The position numbers were made by a program, and so were the translations under genes. A DNA stretch of 64,000 nucleotides from the NCBI GenBank assembly GCA_019914945.1, contig CM034100.1, forward strand, positions 16,193,096 through 16,257,095, in the 5' to 3' direction. The number at the start of each line of letters is the position of its first letter. Position 1 is the stretch's first letter. The notes under the pieces were generated by a model. It was given only the letters and a program-made list of their open reading frames with translations, searched no databases and was not told where the DNA came from. This document shows positions 1-15,975 of this stretch, one piece after another. Source of the DNA: Typha latifolia (taxonomy: Eukaryota > Streptophyta > Magnoliopsida > Poales > Typhaceae).

Positions 1-840
1 TAGTTCTCTACCAACCCCATATGTTTCTGGGAGAAGGCTTGGATGACGAAGGTAATGTTTATATGTAGCCCCAAAGTAACCGCAATCCCAATTTAACATT
101 GCACCACTTTCCTTAAATCTTTAATTTTTTATTCATTCATTTTTCAACCTTTAAATAGAACACTAACTATAAATCTCTCATTTCCTTTTCTACCTCAAGT
201 ATGAGAAGTATACAACAATTTCAACTTAGACTGAGCATGCAAGCTAATCTCCCTGTTGTAGGACATTCAAGGACACCATGAAGAGGAGAAACTGACAATC
301 TTATATATTCAATCATCCTATCCAATTCCTCAAACTATAAGGCATTACCTAAAGTGCAGTTGAATGGTCCAAAACTCCAAGAGGATTCATGTAATAAGAA
401 CATGAGATGATTTTAGTTCTTTCTATTGTTTCTACTCACTAATTTGGTATGCGGCTTGCACATGCGTGTGATTGTTCATAGATAGATGCTTATGTACACC
501 ATAGAGGGCCTATCCACATTTGGTACCGTTGGATCCTTCAAAGAGCAAGCACAAAGCTATATCCTAGCATTCCGTCCAGATTGTAACAAATCTCCAAAAT
601 GTGGTGCGATTGCTCTACAATTTATGAATAACAATGTAACAAAATCACTACTAGTATCATATCAAACAGAATACAAGAAGAAAACTTTACAAACCACATA
701 CTCTTCAACGACATGCAACATGTTCCTAGTGTGTATTTCATATGAATAATTAGCAGCAATGTTAAAATTTCTAATACAAGAAAATTCTGTGGCATGGCAT
801 GCATATTCATCAAATATTGACCAAGATTAAAAGCACTTAC
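1..840 (-). other. Intron 2 of RPC10 (partial)
   Basis: This stretch lies directly downstream of a GTAAGTG donor on the minus strand at the end of RPC10 exon 2. It is AT-rich and I find no second zinc ribbon and no conserved RSADEP-type motif in it, so the last coding exon should lie left of the window. Short open frames around 486-858 show no family resemblance and are treated as chance. Confidence 0.6.
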
Positions 841-1137
841 TTCCAGTTTTGGGAGCAAATTTCATCGCATCCGCCCCACTAAAGATGGGTTCCATCTCTT
901 TCTTCACCAAACGATGCTTCTTAACTATCTAAACCCCAATAAAATTCACACAAATAAATGCCCCAGAAAAGAACAATAAGGAAATTATGGTCAGAGAAGC
1001 TAGAGAAAGAGCAACCGATTCACCTTGTTCTCAACCGGGCAGACGTAAGGGCAGGTGGGGCAGAAAAGCCTCAGCTTTCGCCCGCTCCGAGCGGGCTCGA
1101 TCTGTAGCAACATCCCACAGTAAGGGCAGAAATCCAT
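841..1137 (-). CDS. RPC10: DNA-directed RNA polymerase III subunit RPC10 (C11-type), 5' part
   Basis: This is the start of the small Pol III subunit which, in the known family, supports RNA cleavage and termination. It acts in the nucleus. Exon 1 is 1024-1137 (38 codons, phase 0); exon 2 is 841-928 (88 bp, ending in phase 1 before GTAAGTG). The N-terminal zinc ribbon is visible as C4-x2-C7 and C26-x2-C29, within FCPYCG and FCPTCPYVC. Exon 2 encodes VKKHRLVKKEMEP followed by IFSGADAMKFAPKTG, matching the linker of plant homologues. The C-terminal ribbon exon, which holds the QIRSADEP catalytic hairpin in the family, is absent here and should lie off the left edge. The start at 1137 is the first ATG in frame with the ribbon. 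The identification rests on recognised motifs and no search was run. Confidence 0.85.
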
Positions 1138-1669
1138 CACTACCCAATTCCGTGGAGAAGCGAACAAAAGGATCCAAATTTCGTTAAATTCGTGAAGAAA
1201 AGAACGAATTCGAGCAACTATTTCAACAGGTTATATGATCTTGAGAGGAAGAACGGAGAAGAACCTAGGAATTTGTCGAAGAGAGGCAGATCCAGGAACC
1301 CTGAACCCTAGAGATTTTTAACATGGTAAAAATATCGGGAATCTATTTCAAAAACCTCCTTGTTTGGTCGGTCACTTGGGATTTCCCATTTCTCGGGGCC
1401 CAAATTGTAAATGATTTCTCATTAGACAAAGGATTTAAAGTGTAAAATTTGATGGGCCAACTCTAATTTGTTGGGCTACAATCTATAGAAAATTATTTGT
1501 TCTCATTAGGCGCTTTGCCCAGGAAAAATATAAGTATTGACAAAGATAATATAAATTATAGAGTTTACACCTAGCTTAAGATTAGGGAGGTCATACATTT
1601 AGGTCTAAAAGGTATCTTTGCTAAAAAAAATGTGTAGTTTCTATATGTGTTATTTTTAGGTCTACTTAT

Positions 1670-2531
1670 AATATCATATAATCGAATGCGGGAATTGCAG
1701 CTTTTAATCTCTCGAGTCGGCCCAAGCTCTATTAGGGTTTAGTATCTTTTATTATATTTCCTCGTCGTTGCCGGTGATCTCCTCTCCCTTCTCCTAGCTT
1801 GAGTGGCTAGGGAGGGGAAGGCCTTTCTTCCCTCTCTCAGGAGAGTTTTTTCTATATCTATACTTTTCTCTCTTTCTTTCTCAATCCCTCCTTCCTCTTT
1901 TCTCTCCTTTTTGACTATTACTTTCTTCGATCGTGAAATCCTAGCTGCACTTTCCTCTTCACCTTCCCTTGCCCTTGGATCTCTCGTCATCTCTGACATG
2001 TCCGTCGATTTCATGCTCCTCGACGCATTTCTGTTGAGGATTTAATCCTCGTGATTTTAGTAATCGACTCTAGTGCTTAGGTGAGCTCTTTCCTTGGCGA
2101 GATTATTTTGTTCGCTATTATTATTTGCCTGTGTCACCACCTTTTCCACCGACCATGGCATTTTGCCCGTCGGTGCTATTTCCTTTGCAACTACCCTTAT
2201 TGTTGTAGCCATCGGAAACGCTTATTTTTTGTGTTTTGTTGTCTTTATAGTGGTTGTGAAGGTGTGCTTCTCGGTTTAGGTCTCTTGGGGTCACAATATA
2301 GCCATCAAAAACTAATTTCTCTAGTGTTGTGGCGTGGTCATAGTGCTATATTTTATTTGCCTTTTGGCTTGTTATAATATGTTGTGCTGTTGATTTTTTT
2401 GTCAGGTTTGTCCAAACTGCTTCCTTTTTCTACTGTGTAATAGGTTTGTCATCTGTTAGTAGTAATTTTATGATGAAATTGAATGATATCTCGCCTATTA
2501 GCTTTCTCTCTCTTAAAAAGAAATATCAAAT
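1670..2531 (+). mobile_element. Possible internally deleted LINE relic
   Basis: The segment begins with an AGGGTTT and pyrimidine-rich leader at about 1730-1920. It ends at about 2465-2521 with a run reminiscent of plant L1 3' tails (TTTATGATGAAATTGAATGA, then CTTTCTCTCTCTTAAAAAG). Imperfect 10-bp direct repeats flank it, AATATCATAT at 1670-1679 and AATATCAAAT at 2522-2531. No reverse transcriptase or endonuclease coding is visible between them, so it would be a non-autonomous or deleted copy. An unannotated non-coding transcript is an alternative. Confidence 0.3.
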
Positions 2532-3029
2532 GGTATCTCAAGTTAGGCTGCATTAAATATGGGCATTGGGATCTACTATAGTCAACTAGATAGAGGGGTT
2601 TTAGATTTGAATTGTAGCCCACTTGGTGGGTGCAAGGGTGTTGATATTAGTTTTTATATTAAAGAAATCAATATTTGTATAGTAGAAAAGTAATTATGAA
2701 ACTTGAAGACACATTAAGTGAGCTAGTTGGGCAATAAGTACCTCTGAATAAACAGTTCCCATTATGCTCTCGGTGGCTGTCTTCCTATTTATTTTCAGTC
2801 ATTGGCATCTTGACACTTTATTAATCCAATAGCTGTATTTCTTGTGTCAATTGTGGTTTTTTTTTTGTTTGTCTTTTCCCCTTCCTTACAAATTAGATTA
2901 GATGCTGCACGAGACTTTATCTATCAAAAAGAGAGTCACCGATATAGGTAAGAAATTAGGGAAAAGGGAAGACGGTGATGGAAGAAGGGAGAAGAGAGGA
3001 TGAGGTTATAGGACCTAATTGAGCGATCT

Positions 3030-3240
3030 AGGGTTTAAGAATGCATCTGTCGTTATATATACAAATCAAGCCTATATATATACAAATCGAGCCTAATCGA
3101 GCCAAGCTCGAGCAAGCTAGCTCTAGCTCAGCTTAATATATTAATCTTCGAGCCTAATATATCAACTTGGCTTGACCCATTTAAAGTTCAAGCCGAGCCG
3201 AGCTCGTGAGCCTCACAAGCTCACACACAAGCCTACAGAA
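3030..3240. repeat. AAGCTCGAG/GAGCC-rich dispersed repeat
   Basis: The block repeats short palindromic words: CGAGCC, AAGCTCGAG, GCTAGCTCTAGCTC, AAGCCGAGCCGAGCTCG, CACAAGCTCACA. Two near-identical pieces, TATATATACAAATC followed by RAGCCTA, lie in tandem at about 3055-3095. Such words are common in dispersed plant repeats. I could not define ends or a target-site duplication. Confidence 0.45.
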
Positions 3241-5458
3241 TTTTTTGACAGTCCTACTCATAACTCTAGTTAACATGAATCCATGCATGTCTTACATTAT
3301 AGGTAGAGAGTATTAACGATAACAATAATCTAATTTAAACCATCACAAAATTTAATCCAATAATAAGAGTAATAATTAAAACAAAAATAAATTTATATAT
3401 TATAAAATATAATATCCTGTATAAGTCAAGTTTGGTACTTAACATTGTATTCTAATCGTATCTCCATCACCCAACAACTCACCCCAAAAATAGTCAAATA
3501 AATAAATAAATAAATAAAGCTAGAGCATGCCTAGATATGGGATACTTTCCACTGGGACGAGGAGCTAGTAAGTTCCAGGAAGTCACTCTTAGTCCTAAAA
3601 AAATAAAGAAAAAGAAAAGTTTTCCGAACAACTTTTGAGCTGACTTTTCTTTAACAATTATAAACACTACTTGACTCGACTCAGACCTAATAAGACATAC
3701 GTAATTAAAGCTCGTAGGTCGATCCTTTTGGAAGTAGAGATTCCAATTGGAAAGTAGTGAGAAGTTTCTTCTCTCTCTTTCTGGAATCTTTTCACTTTAA
3801 GTAATGGAGTGGTCGAGTAATCTTTCGATACCTTCATCCGGTTGGATTTCGGAAGTGAAGTGGGTAATGCTTTGTATCCTTTAATCTAATTTAATATACG
3901 TCAATGTCCTTTTGTTAGGTTTTTACAAGGATCCAAAGGAGATTAGTGCAAACTAGTGGTTAATCCTACTGGCACGATACCTAATAAATGTTATGGAGTA
4001 ATTAACAACTCTTTCTCCCTTTTATTAAAGCTTAATAAATATGGTTCAGACCAAGCTATAAAAAAGAAATACAAATGTTAGAATTAATGAGATTATATTG
4101 GCATCAATAAAGTTACCAAATGACTAAAGTTTTCCTATCATTTTCAAATCAAATTGTACTTTTATAAAGAAAGAATTAAGTCTTTTCACATCCTCATTAA
4201 TAATTGACTAATAAACACACATCATACTTGACCCAAAAAAAAAAAAAAAAAATTTCCTGTAACTAGTAACTATCATTAGATTTTAAGATGGATACCAACT
4301 ACATGGTTGACTTTGTTTTTAATTGTGAGAAGATATTTTAGTTCAATGATCACCATAATTGTTAAATATTTCACTCAAAATAAAATGCCCTAATGGCAAC
4401 TCCCTGATATGTTAAAATATGAACATTAGAATTTCCAAAAATTTTTGTCAAAGTATGAGTACTAGACAATTGGAATCTTAATGCAGTTCATATGGATCTT
4501 GTCAAAAGATATTAACTAACCAGTTGTACTTAATTTGTTTAAGCTTGGTTAACAATCATTGTCAAATATGTTAGTCCATACTCAAGTAGTGTTATGGTGT
4601 AATTAGATAGAGTATATAACTTTGTATCAAATTTCTTTTTAAAAAAAATACCATTTTAATAGTCAAAGATATTTATTGTCAGTATTATAAAGGATTGTTA
4701 TAAGGGACAAGAAATATTTCCCTTTCATTGTGTACTTTAGAGAGTTATAGATAAATAAATTATAATGCATAATAAGGTTGTGAATGCTAATCAAATTATG
4801 TGTGCAATTTATAATCATGTTACATAGGACATCTTAATTATATAAAAAGGAAAATGGCTTGAATACTTTACATAATTAACTATATCTCTTAATTAACAAA
4901 CTATTGTTTTATCTCATTGTTAGACTTATTAATATTTATTATCTTTTCATGTATTATATATTTATCCATAACATTTTAAGGAACTATAGCATTAACTGTA
5001 AACTGTTTTGATAAAGAGAATATAAGAGAAAATAAGGGTAGAGAAAGTTATGGATGAGAGGTAAATTTTAATTAGGAAAGAATTAAAGGGAAAAATAATG
5101 AGAGACAGAAGGGCTTCTAGCATTAATTTTTTGGGGAAAATATATTTTATCCCTTGTTACTACTTATTAGGTCAAATTTTAAAGTATCTTCCTAAATATA
5201 TCGGAATCATTAGTTTATCGGTCAAAACTAATGGTAAAAATTAATTTTTATTATAAATATTAATTATTTAACTATTTTGTCATTTATACTATCTTATTCT
5301 AGAATATTTGTGAGAATGATCTAAATAATAATAATAATTTTATATTAGTTATTATAACAAAAGTATTTTAGTTTTTAATATTAAAATTAAGGTCATTCAG
5401 CCAGTTATATTAATATAGGTTAGAATTATATTATGAGTTTTAGCCTAATCACATAAGT

Positions 5459-5464
<6 letters not shown>

Positions 5465-5489
<25 letters not shown>
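5465..5489. repeat. (TA)n microsatellite
   Basis: An uninterrupted run of about 12 TA units lies in AT-rich intergenic DNA. Confidence 0.95.
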
Positions 5490-6240
5490 TGTATAACTAA
5501 GATACTCATCTTAAAATGTGAGTCACAATAAGTTTAAACTATGTACATATAACGCTTAAAATTTTTAATAAATATTAATTTAAATATTTATGTGAGAGTT
5601 AAATCGGACTGTTAACCTAACCTTTATTTCATCTCTCAAAGTGGGAATAAAGGAAAAAAAATCATCAAGATAGAATAATACAAGAAATTTATTTTCTCTT
5701 ACTTTTTTGTTCACATTTTTTTATGAATAAAACTAATTATAGAATATATATATTACTATCTTCTTATTTTTATAATAATATCTTTATTTTGGAAATAATA
5801 ATTCTTATATTTGATTGTATTATGGAATAAGAATGTAATAATTAATTTTGATGTGATATAAAGTAAACGAAAAGATAGAAAAAAAATATTTTATTTTTTT
5901 ATAAAATTATCATAAATACTTTTTAATTTAATATCGTTAGTAATTAAGTTGGTATGTCATATAAGATATAATTTTGATATTAGTGTTTGTATAGTTATTA
6001 TTTAGAATAAGGAGTTGTATCTCAAAATTAAAAAAAAAATTAATTTTGAAATGAATTAATAATAGTGAGAAATTTTCAGTGTTTTTTAATATGGAATGTA
6101 ACAAAAGACGTAGTTTTGAAGTTTCTCAGCAAACAAAGTGGGACCCACCCGACGTATACGTGGCAACTATACTGGAAAGACCCGATTACCCGGAGAGAGC
6201 GGGTCCCACAACCAGAAGAGTCAAAACTCTTTTGTCTTCT

Positions 6241-6348
6241 GGAGTCCCGAGTCCCGAGTCCCGAGTCGCGAATCCCGTAGGCCGTAGGCCATAGGCTGTA
6301 GCTCCCGATCGAGGTGGAATTCCAAATCCAAATCCAAATCCAAATCCG
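6241..6348. repeat. Short tandem repeats in the Ca2+-ATPase 5' region
   Basis: Three neighbouring minisatellite-like runs are visible. GAGTCCC occurs three times plus a variant (about 6242-6270), CGTAGGC-type heptamers follow (about 6275-6296), and then four CAAATC hexamers (about 6322-6348). They lie 0.65-0.75 kb upstream of the ATG, near the likely promoter or transcription start. A (CT)n-rich leader follows at about 6500-6535. Confidence 0.8.
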
Positions 6349-6782
6349 AAGCCCCCACCACCTCTCTTCCTCTCCTTTCTCTCTCGCTCACTCCCGCTTT
6401 TTCTCGATATAGATGCTTTGCTTCCATCCCAAGCGAAGCCAACGAGCGAACCTTCTTCTCATTCCATATTCCTCCAAACTAGGGAGAGAAGAGAAGCCTC
6501 CTCTCTCCTCCTCTCTTTCTCTCTCTCTCTCTCTCGCGCGCGCGATTCGATTCCTTACTCTTTTGTCTCCTTCCCCCTATCTTTTTGTTTTTGCCCACTC
6601 GCTTCACTCTCTCTACACTCTGAGCTCGCGCTGCAGCGCTTCCGAGGCTCCATTTTGGTTTCTCTTGGGCTTAGCGTGACGGTTGTCGTTGGGTTTCTCT
6701 AAAAGTGGTGGTTTTCTTTCCATTTGGGCGGTTCCTGCTGAAGGAAAGGTGGTTGCTTTTTGTTGTTTATTTTTGTATCTTT

Positions 6783-6784
<2 letters not shown>

Positions 6785-6818
<34 letters not shown>
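6785..6818. repeat. (AT)n microsatellite in the 5' leader or leader intron
   Basis: About 17 AT units lie 190 bp upstream of the Ca2+-ATPase start codon. The flanks (a possible donor near 6748 and a CTCGACTCGCAG acceptor-like site near 6863-6874) would allow a 5'-UTR intron containing this tract. That is inference; no transcript evidence is available here. Confidence 0.9.
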
Positions 6819-6820
<2 letters not shown>

Positions 6821-7003
6821 CTTTTCTCCTCCATTCTTTTCGTCTCAAAAAGAAGATCTTTTTCTCGACTCGCAGGTGAGATTTGGGTAGTGAGGTCCGT
6901 CCTATATGCTGCTAAAGGTCTCTTCCTGCTCGAGTTTATGCCTGTTTGAAGCAACAGCAGAATAGAATTTGGAGTGGGTGGTGGTGCGTGACGTATTTGG
7001 ATC

Positions 7004-11756
<4,753 letters not shown>

Positions 11757-12532
11757 AAACATCCAAAGTCTCAAAGAAAGTGCTGATTGAAGATACTATA
11801 GCTACTATCATACTTTAACACTTGTGACATTGTACAGATAAAATGTTCTGTTCGATATATCCTTGTATTTACAATTTATTCTGGAGTCCATGTTCATTTT
11901 AAGGTTCACTTGTATTACGTCTGCCACTCCTTTCTTTTTGAAAATGACCTGTCTAAAATTTAGCATAAATCCAATAGTTTACAATGAGTTTAAGCTAAAA
12001 CCACATGGCGACTGGTTCTATGAAAGAAGTGCTATGCAATAAGATTCAGCTCATGGAATAGAAAACTTTTACACATCGACTACAGAATAATTCTGGAAGT
12101 CTTCTCCAACCTGGAGTGAATAAGTTACAGATAACCAGCAAGGTGTCTCATTCTTCTGTGGATCACAAACAACGGAAAGCAAAGTCTATCTCAGACTTGC
12201 ACTGAACTTCACATACACGTAAGTCTCAAGATTTAGGAAGCCAAATTATATTGAACATATACATTTATCTACACTTTTTTGGAAGTCAGAAACTGTAACC
12301 TTTTGTTTTGTCTATTGATGCCACCCCAAACTTATGCCACATACAATCATTTCTTATTCTGCCTTTTCTAGTAATCTGACCTTGCTGTTCGGTATCTGCT
12401 TTTGGTTCCTAATGAATGGAAACAGGGGTCAAGTTTCTCTCCCCAAAAAGTAAAACTTGCTGAAGATTCCTTCATGAATCAACTGTAGAAAGATTGAATA
12501 TTGTGGCTGGAAGCTGTCGAGCATATAGGCTA
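11757..12532. other. Convergent 3' spacer between ECA and PPR genes
   Basis: The two genes point at each other here. AATAAGA- and AATAAAT-like signals and AT-rich DNA fit 3' UTRs on both strands. No further gene is seen. Confidence 0.6.
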
Positions 12533-15115
12533 CTAAGCAATCTCTGCCATTTCATCATGTCTCGTCATATGATAATTCAATGACTCCAAGGTAGCATAAA
12601 CTTTACTCGTTTGTCTGTGAGATTTATCACCCGCAAGAAACAAATGAACCTTGTCGTGTACTTCAATCCAGCTACATCCTGGGCTCTTATGCATCCTTTT
12701 GTCTTTAATTATATGCCGTGTTCTCGTTAAGTCATCCCATCTACCGGCCAGGGCATATAAGTTTGCCAACAAGATATAGTTTGCTACATTTCCTTCTTCC
12801 AATTCAAGAAGCCTATTTGCTGCAATCTCTCCTAATTGTACATTGCAATGAGTGACACAGCCACTAAGCAGTGCAGCCCATACCACAGCATCAAGCTTCA
12901 TTGGCATATTTTGAATAAGCTCATATGCTTCATTTAGCTGCCCAGCACGACTAAGAAGATCAACCATGCATGTGTAGTGCTTCAGATCAGGTTTTATATC
13001 ATAACATGTCATCAGATTGAAATAGAAATGGCCTTCCTCGACTACTCCACCATGAACACACGAAGACAAAACAGATAGGAAGGTAATTTCATCAGGTCTA
13101 ATTCCATATTGTATCAACTGACTGAAGAGTGCAAGGCCTTCCTCTCCAAGTCCATGCATTGCAAACCCTGCAAGCATAGTATTGTAAGACACCAGATTGT
13201 GCTTCCATATCCTGTGAAATGATAGTATTCCTAGTCTAATGTCCCCACATTTGCAATACATGTCCACAAGGGCTGCCCCAATGTGGACATCCGAGTCATA
13301 GCCACATCTAATTGAGTATGCATGGACTTGCTTCCCTCGCCCAATGGATACCAATCTTGAACAAATAGGTAAGATCATTCCAATTGTATAAATATCAGGT
13401 CGTAACATTTCAGATTGCAATCTGCAAAACATATGCAAAGCCAATTCGTTCTGCCCATTCTCCATGCAACCTGCAATCATTCCATTCCATGTATAGATAT
13501 TTGGTTCAAACCCATCCTCTCTCATCAAAGCAAGCAGCTCCAGGGAACGGCTCAGTTTGCCAGCCTGAGCAAAGCCGGATATCAACATATTCCATGTCAC
13601 TGTGTTCCTTTCTGTTATGCCACCAAAAGCCAATTCAGCAGCAACTAAATCTTGGCACTGAGAGTATAGTTCTACCAGTGCAGCACCCACAAAAGGATTT
13701 GTGTGCAGGCCTCTGGCTATTGCATAGGAGTGTATCTCCTTTCCCTGTCCGAGTCTACCCAAGGCTGAACAGGCTGACAAGCTGCTTCCCAAGTTGAAGG
13801 AGTCAGATTCAATGCCTTTCTCTTTGTTCATGTGGCTAAACATCTCTAAAGCTTCATCAAACTTCTCATTATCAACAAAACCAGAAATCATCGAATTCCA
13901 TGAGATTGCATCCCTCTTGACTCCGTCAAGTTCCATACAACCAAACAGCTCCTTGGCCTTCTCTAACTCATTATTCTCACAATACCCAACTAACATAGTA
14001 TTATATGACACCAGATTTCTTACTGAGAACCTCAAGAAGAGCACCTCGGCAGCAAGCATATGATTGCACCTCCTATACACATCAACTAGTCCATTAACAA
14101 TAAAAGCATTTGACATGAGCTCATGCCTCACAATATAGCCATGCATTTCCTTGCCAATATTGAGCAATTCTAGCCTCCCGCAAGCAGGCAAGACACCAGC
14201 CAAGGTCTGAGCATTTGGATTAATGCTGGAATCTATCATTCTACCAAGTAGCTCAAGGGCCTCTTTATCATAACCATTCTGAGCAAAACCTCCAATTGCT
14301 GCACTCCATGAGACAAGGTTAGGTTTAACAGCATCTGACTGCTGCATGCTCTCTAAAACCTTTAATGCCTCAAAGACCATTCCATTGGCAGCACATCCAT
14401 TGATGACAGAATTCCATGAAACACAATCTGTTTCTGGCATCCCCTCCAATACCCTTATAGCCTCATCCACGAAGCCGCATTTGCCATACATGTCAATCAG
14501 AGCATTGCCAACATACAAATTCGAATCAAAGCCTTTTTTCAAAACAAAACCATGTAGTGCCTTCCCTAACTCCAGTGAGCCAAGTCCACCGCAAGCCTTC
14601 AAGGCTACCGGAAATATGAAGAATTCCAACTCAACTTCCACAGATATCAGCTCCAAAAAAACAAAAATGGCTTCTTCCAAAAACCCATGATCGACAATTA
14701 CGGTTAAAATTCCAACCCACGAGTACATAGTTCTATGAGGCATTTTGTCAAACAGCAAGCGAGCAACCTCAACAGTGGAGCATCTACCATACATGATCAG
14801 TATTCTCGTTTCGAGGAACTCACGACAAGCACAGAAACCTCTCTTGAAGGCATGGGCGTGTATCTGACGGCCAAAGAAGGGACAGTCGCAGGAATCAATG
14901 GCAGATGCGTAATCGGATGTGTCATTGAGAAGAAGAGTTCTGTTTCTTTGGGTTGAGGGAGTAGGGAGTGGAAATGTTCGACTCTTAAGAAGCAACTGTT
15001 GATTAGAAGACAATGTATTGGTTTTATGGCGGTCCCCATGAGCGTGGAGATAAGCTGTTCTTGGATGTTGAGTTATAGGTGACAAAGGAAGAGGAATTGA
15101 GGCTGCCATCCACAT
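12533..15115 (-). CDS. PLS-class pentatricopeptide repeat protein with E/E+ motifs
   Basis: This is an intronless gene of 860 codons, as usual for plant PPR genes. The protein is a chain of degenerate ~31-36-residue helical hairpins in P-L-S order. Recurrent signatures are NALIDMYGKCG, VSWNSVINGCAANG, VSYNTMLVGYCEN, TWNMLISGFAQAGK and ALVDMYCKCGD. The last ~124 residues (737-860) hold the E domain (VVWAALLSGC, YILLANLYALAGRWDD) and an E+ part with KSPGCSWIEVHDKVHLF. There is no DYW deaminase tail, so if it edits RNA it would need a DYW partner in trans. The family acts on organellar RNA; the leader is Ser/Thr/Pro/His-rich and could be a chloroplast or mitochondrial transit peptide. An ATG at 15109 (MAAS) is an alternative start. 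The RNA target cannot be read from this sequence. Confidence 0.93.
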   Translation of the reverse strand: MWMAASIPLPLSPITQHPRTAYLHAHGDRHKTNTLSSNQQLLLKSRTFPLPTPSTQRNRTLLLNDTSDYASAIDSCDCPFFGRQIHAHAFKRGFCACREFLETRILIMYGRCSTVEVARLLFDKMPHRTMYSWVGILTVIVDHGFLEEAIFVFLELISVEVELEFFIFPVALKACGGLGSLELGKALHGFVLKKGFDSNLYVGNALIDMYGKCGFVDEAIRVLEGMPETDCVSWNSVINGCAANGMVFEALKVLESMQQSDAVKPNLVSWSAAIGGFAQNGYDKEALELLGRMIDSSINPNAQTLAGVLPACGRLELLNIGKEMHGYIVRHELMSNAFIVNGLVDVYRRCNHMLAAEVLFLRFSVRNLVSYNTMLVGYCENNELEKAKELFGCMELDGVKRDAISWNSMISGFVDNEKFDEALEMFSHMNKEKGIESDSFNLGSSLSACSALGRLGQGKEIHSYAIARGLHTNPFVGAALVELYSQCQDLVAAELAFGGITERNTVTWNMLISGFAQAGKLSRSLELLALMREDGFEPNIYTWNGMIAGCMENGQNELALHMFCRLQSEMLRPDIYTIGMILPICSRLVSIGRGKQVHAYSIRCGYDSDVHIGAALVDMYCKCGDIRLGILSFHRIWKHNLVSYNTMLAGFAMHGLGEEGLALFSQLIQYGIRPDEITFLSVLSSCVHGGVVEEGHFYFNLMTCYDIKPDLKHYTCMVDLLSRAGQLNEAYELIQNMPMKLDAVVWAALLSGCVTHCNVQLGEIAANRLLELEEGNVANYILLANLYALAGRWDDLTRTRHIIKDKRMHKSPGCSWIEVHDKVHLFLAGDKSHRQTSKVYATLESLNYHMTRHDEMAEIA

Positions 15116-15975
15116 GCTTGAAGAAATGCCTTAGCGTTAGCGACGACCGCCTATATTTTAATTCCATTGCGGAAAAGAGGCAGGAAAAGAATTAAAAAAC
15201 TCCTCCATTTTTTGTCATATTTGCAAATCGCCATCTCCTTCTGGAAGTATGCTCAAGACTGCCATTGATTTATTCAAAATGATTAAATGAATGATACCAG
15301 CTAATGCGTCCTTCAGAATATATTCTTGCATTGTGACAAAAAAACATTAGAGAATAAACTAACATATTATTCACAAAGATATAATATAATTAATTCTTTT
15401 AATAATTTTAAGAATAATTTTATTTAGACCCTTCTAAACCATCCTCATTTTTGCACACACTTTCGAAACTTTTTTTTACTATATACATCCTCTAATTCAA
15501 AAATCTTTCTAATCTAATTTAAGGAGATATATATATATATATATATTTATCTTAATTTAGAGAGCGTATATGAGTAATTAAAAAGTTCAGAGAATATGTG
15601 CGTAAAATAGTAAATTATTATTATTTATATAAAAAGCACTCAAATTTATACAAAATTGAATACCAATTACTTATTTTATTTATATATTTTAATTTAATTT
15701 CAAAATTTACAAAGTCTTTTATTATTCCTTTATATGTTTATTTATTTCCGTGGTTTATTTTCACATGAATTTAGAGCTACGTATACTTATGATTTATCTC
15801 TATCTTTTGTCTTCGTTCTTATAACTACTAGGCCAGAGGCAATCAATAATAGCCGCTGTAACCCCACTAAAAAGGTCTCTTTTTTATTTTTACCCCTTGC
15901 TCGATCGATACATCTCTCTCGAATCTTCAGCGTCGCTTCCTCAGAGGAGAATTCCAGTAGAGGAGGACTAAGGTG
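15116..15975. other. Divergent spacer between PPR and ORMDL genes
   Basis: About 860 bp separate two start codons pointing away from each other. The middle is very AT-rich and contains an inverted-repeat element (separate entry) and a (TA)n run near 15528-15546. The pyrimidine-rich stretch at about 15870-15935 probably lies in the ORMDL leader. Confidence 0.55.
15449..15612. mobile_element. MITE-like imperfect inverted repeat
   Basis: The left arm (about 15449-15505) begins TTTTGCACACACTTTCGAAA and continues to CATCCTCTAATT. The reverse complement of the right arm (about 15550-15612) reads TTTTACGCACATATTCTCTG and continues to CGCTCTCTAAATT. The arms pair over some 55 bp with mismatches and are separated by a (TA)n core. 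This is the form of a small non-autonomous DNA transposon. No clear target duplication was found, so the true ends may lie further out. Confidence 0.5.

Larger units (their letters stand above)
2532..6400. other. Intergenic AT-rich DNA upstream of the Ca2+-ATPase gene
   Basis: No gene is supported here. The stretch holds an (AAAT)n run at 3495-3518, A- and T-rich runs, a (TA)n tract at 5465-5489 and the GCTCGAG-rich repeat described separately. Between about 4000 and 6100 the AT content is very high and no protein domain is recognisable in any frame. Confidence 0.6.

Noticed and set aside
987..1187. Plus-strand open frame of 66 codons
   Set aside because: It is antisense to RPC10 exon 1, whose zinc-ribbon cysteines on the minus strand are conserved.
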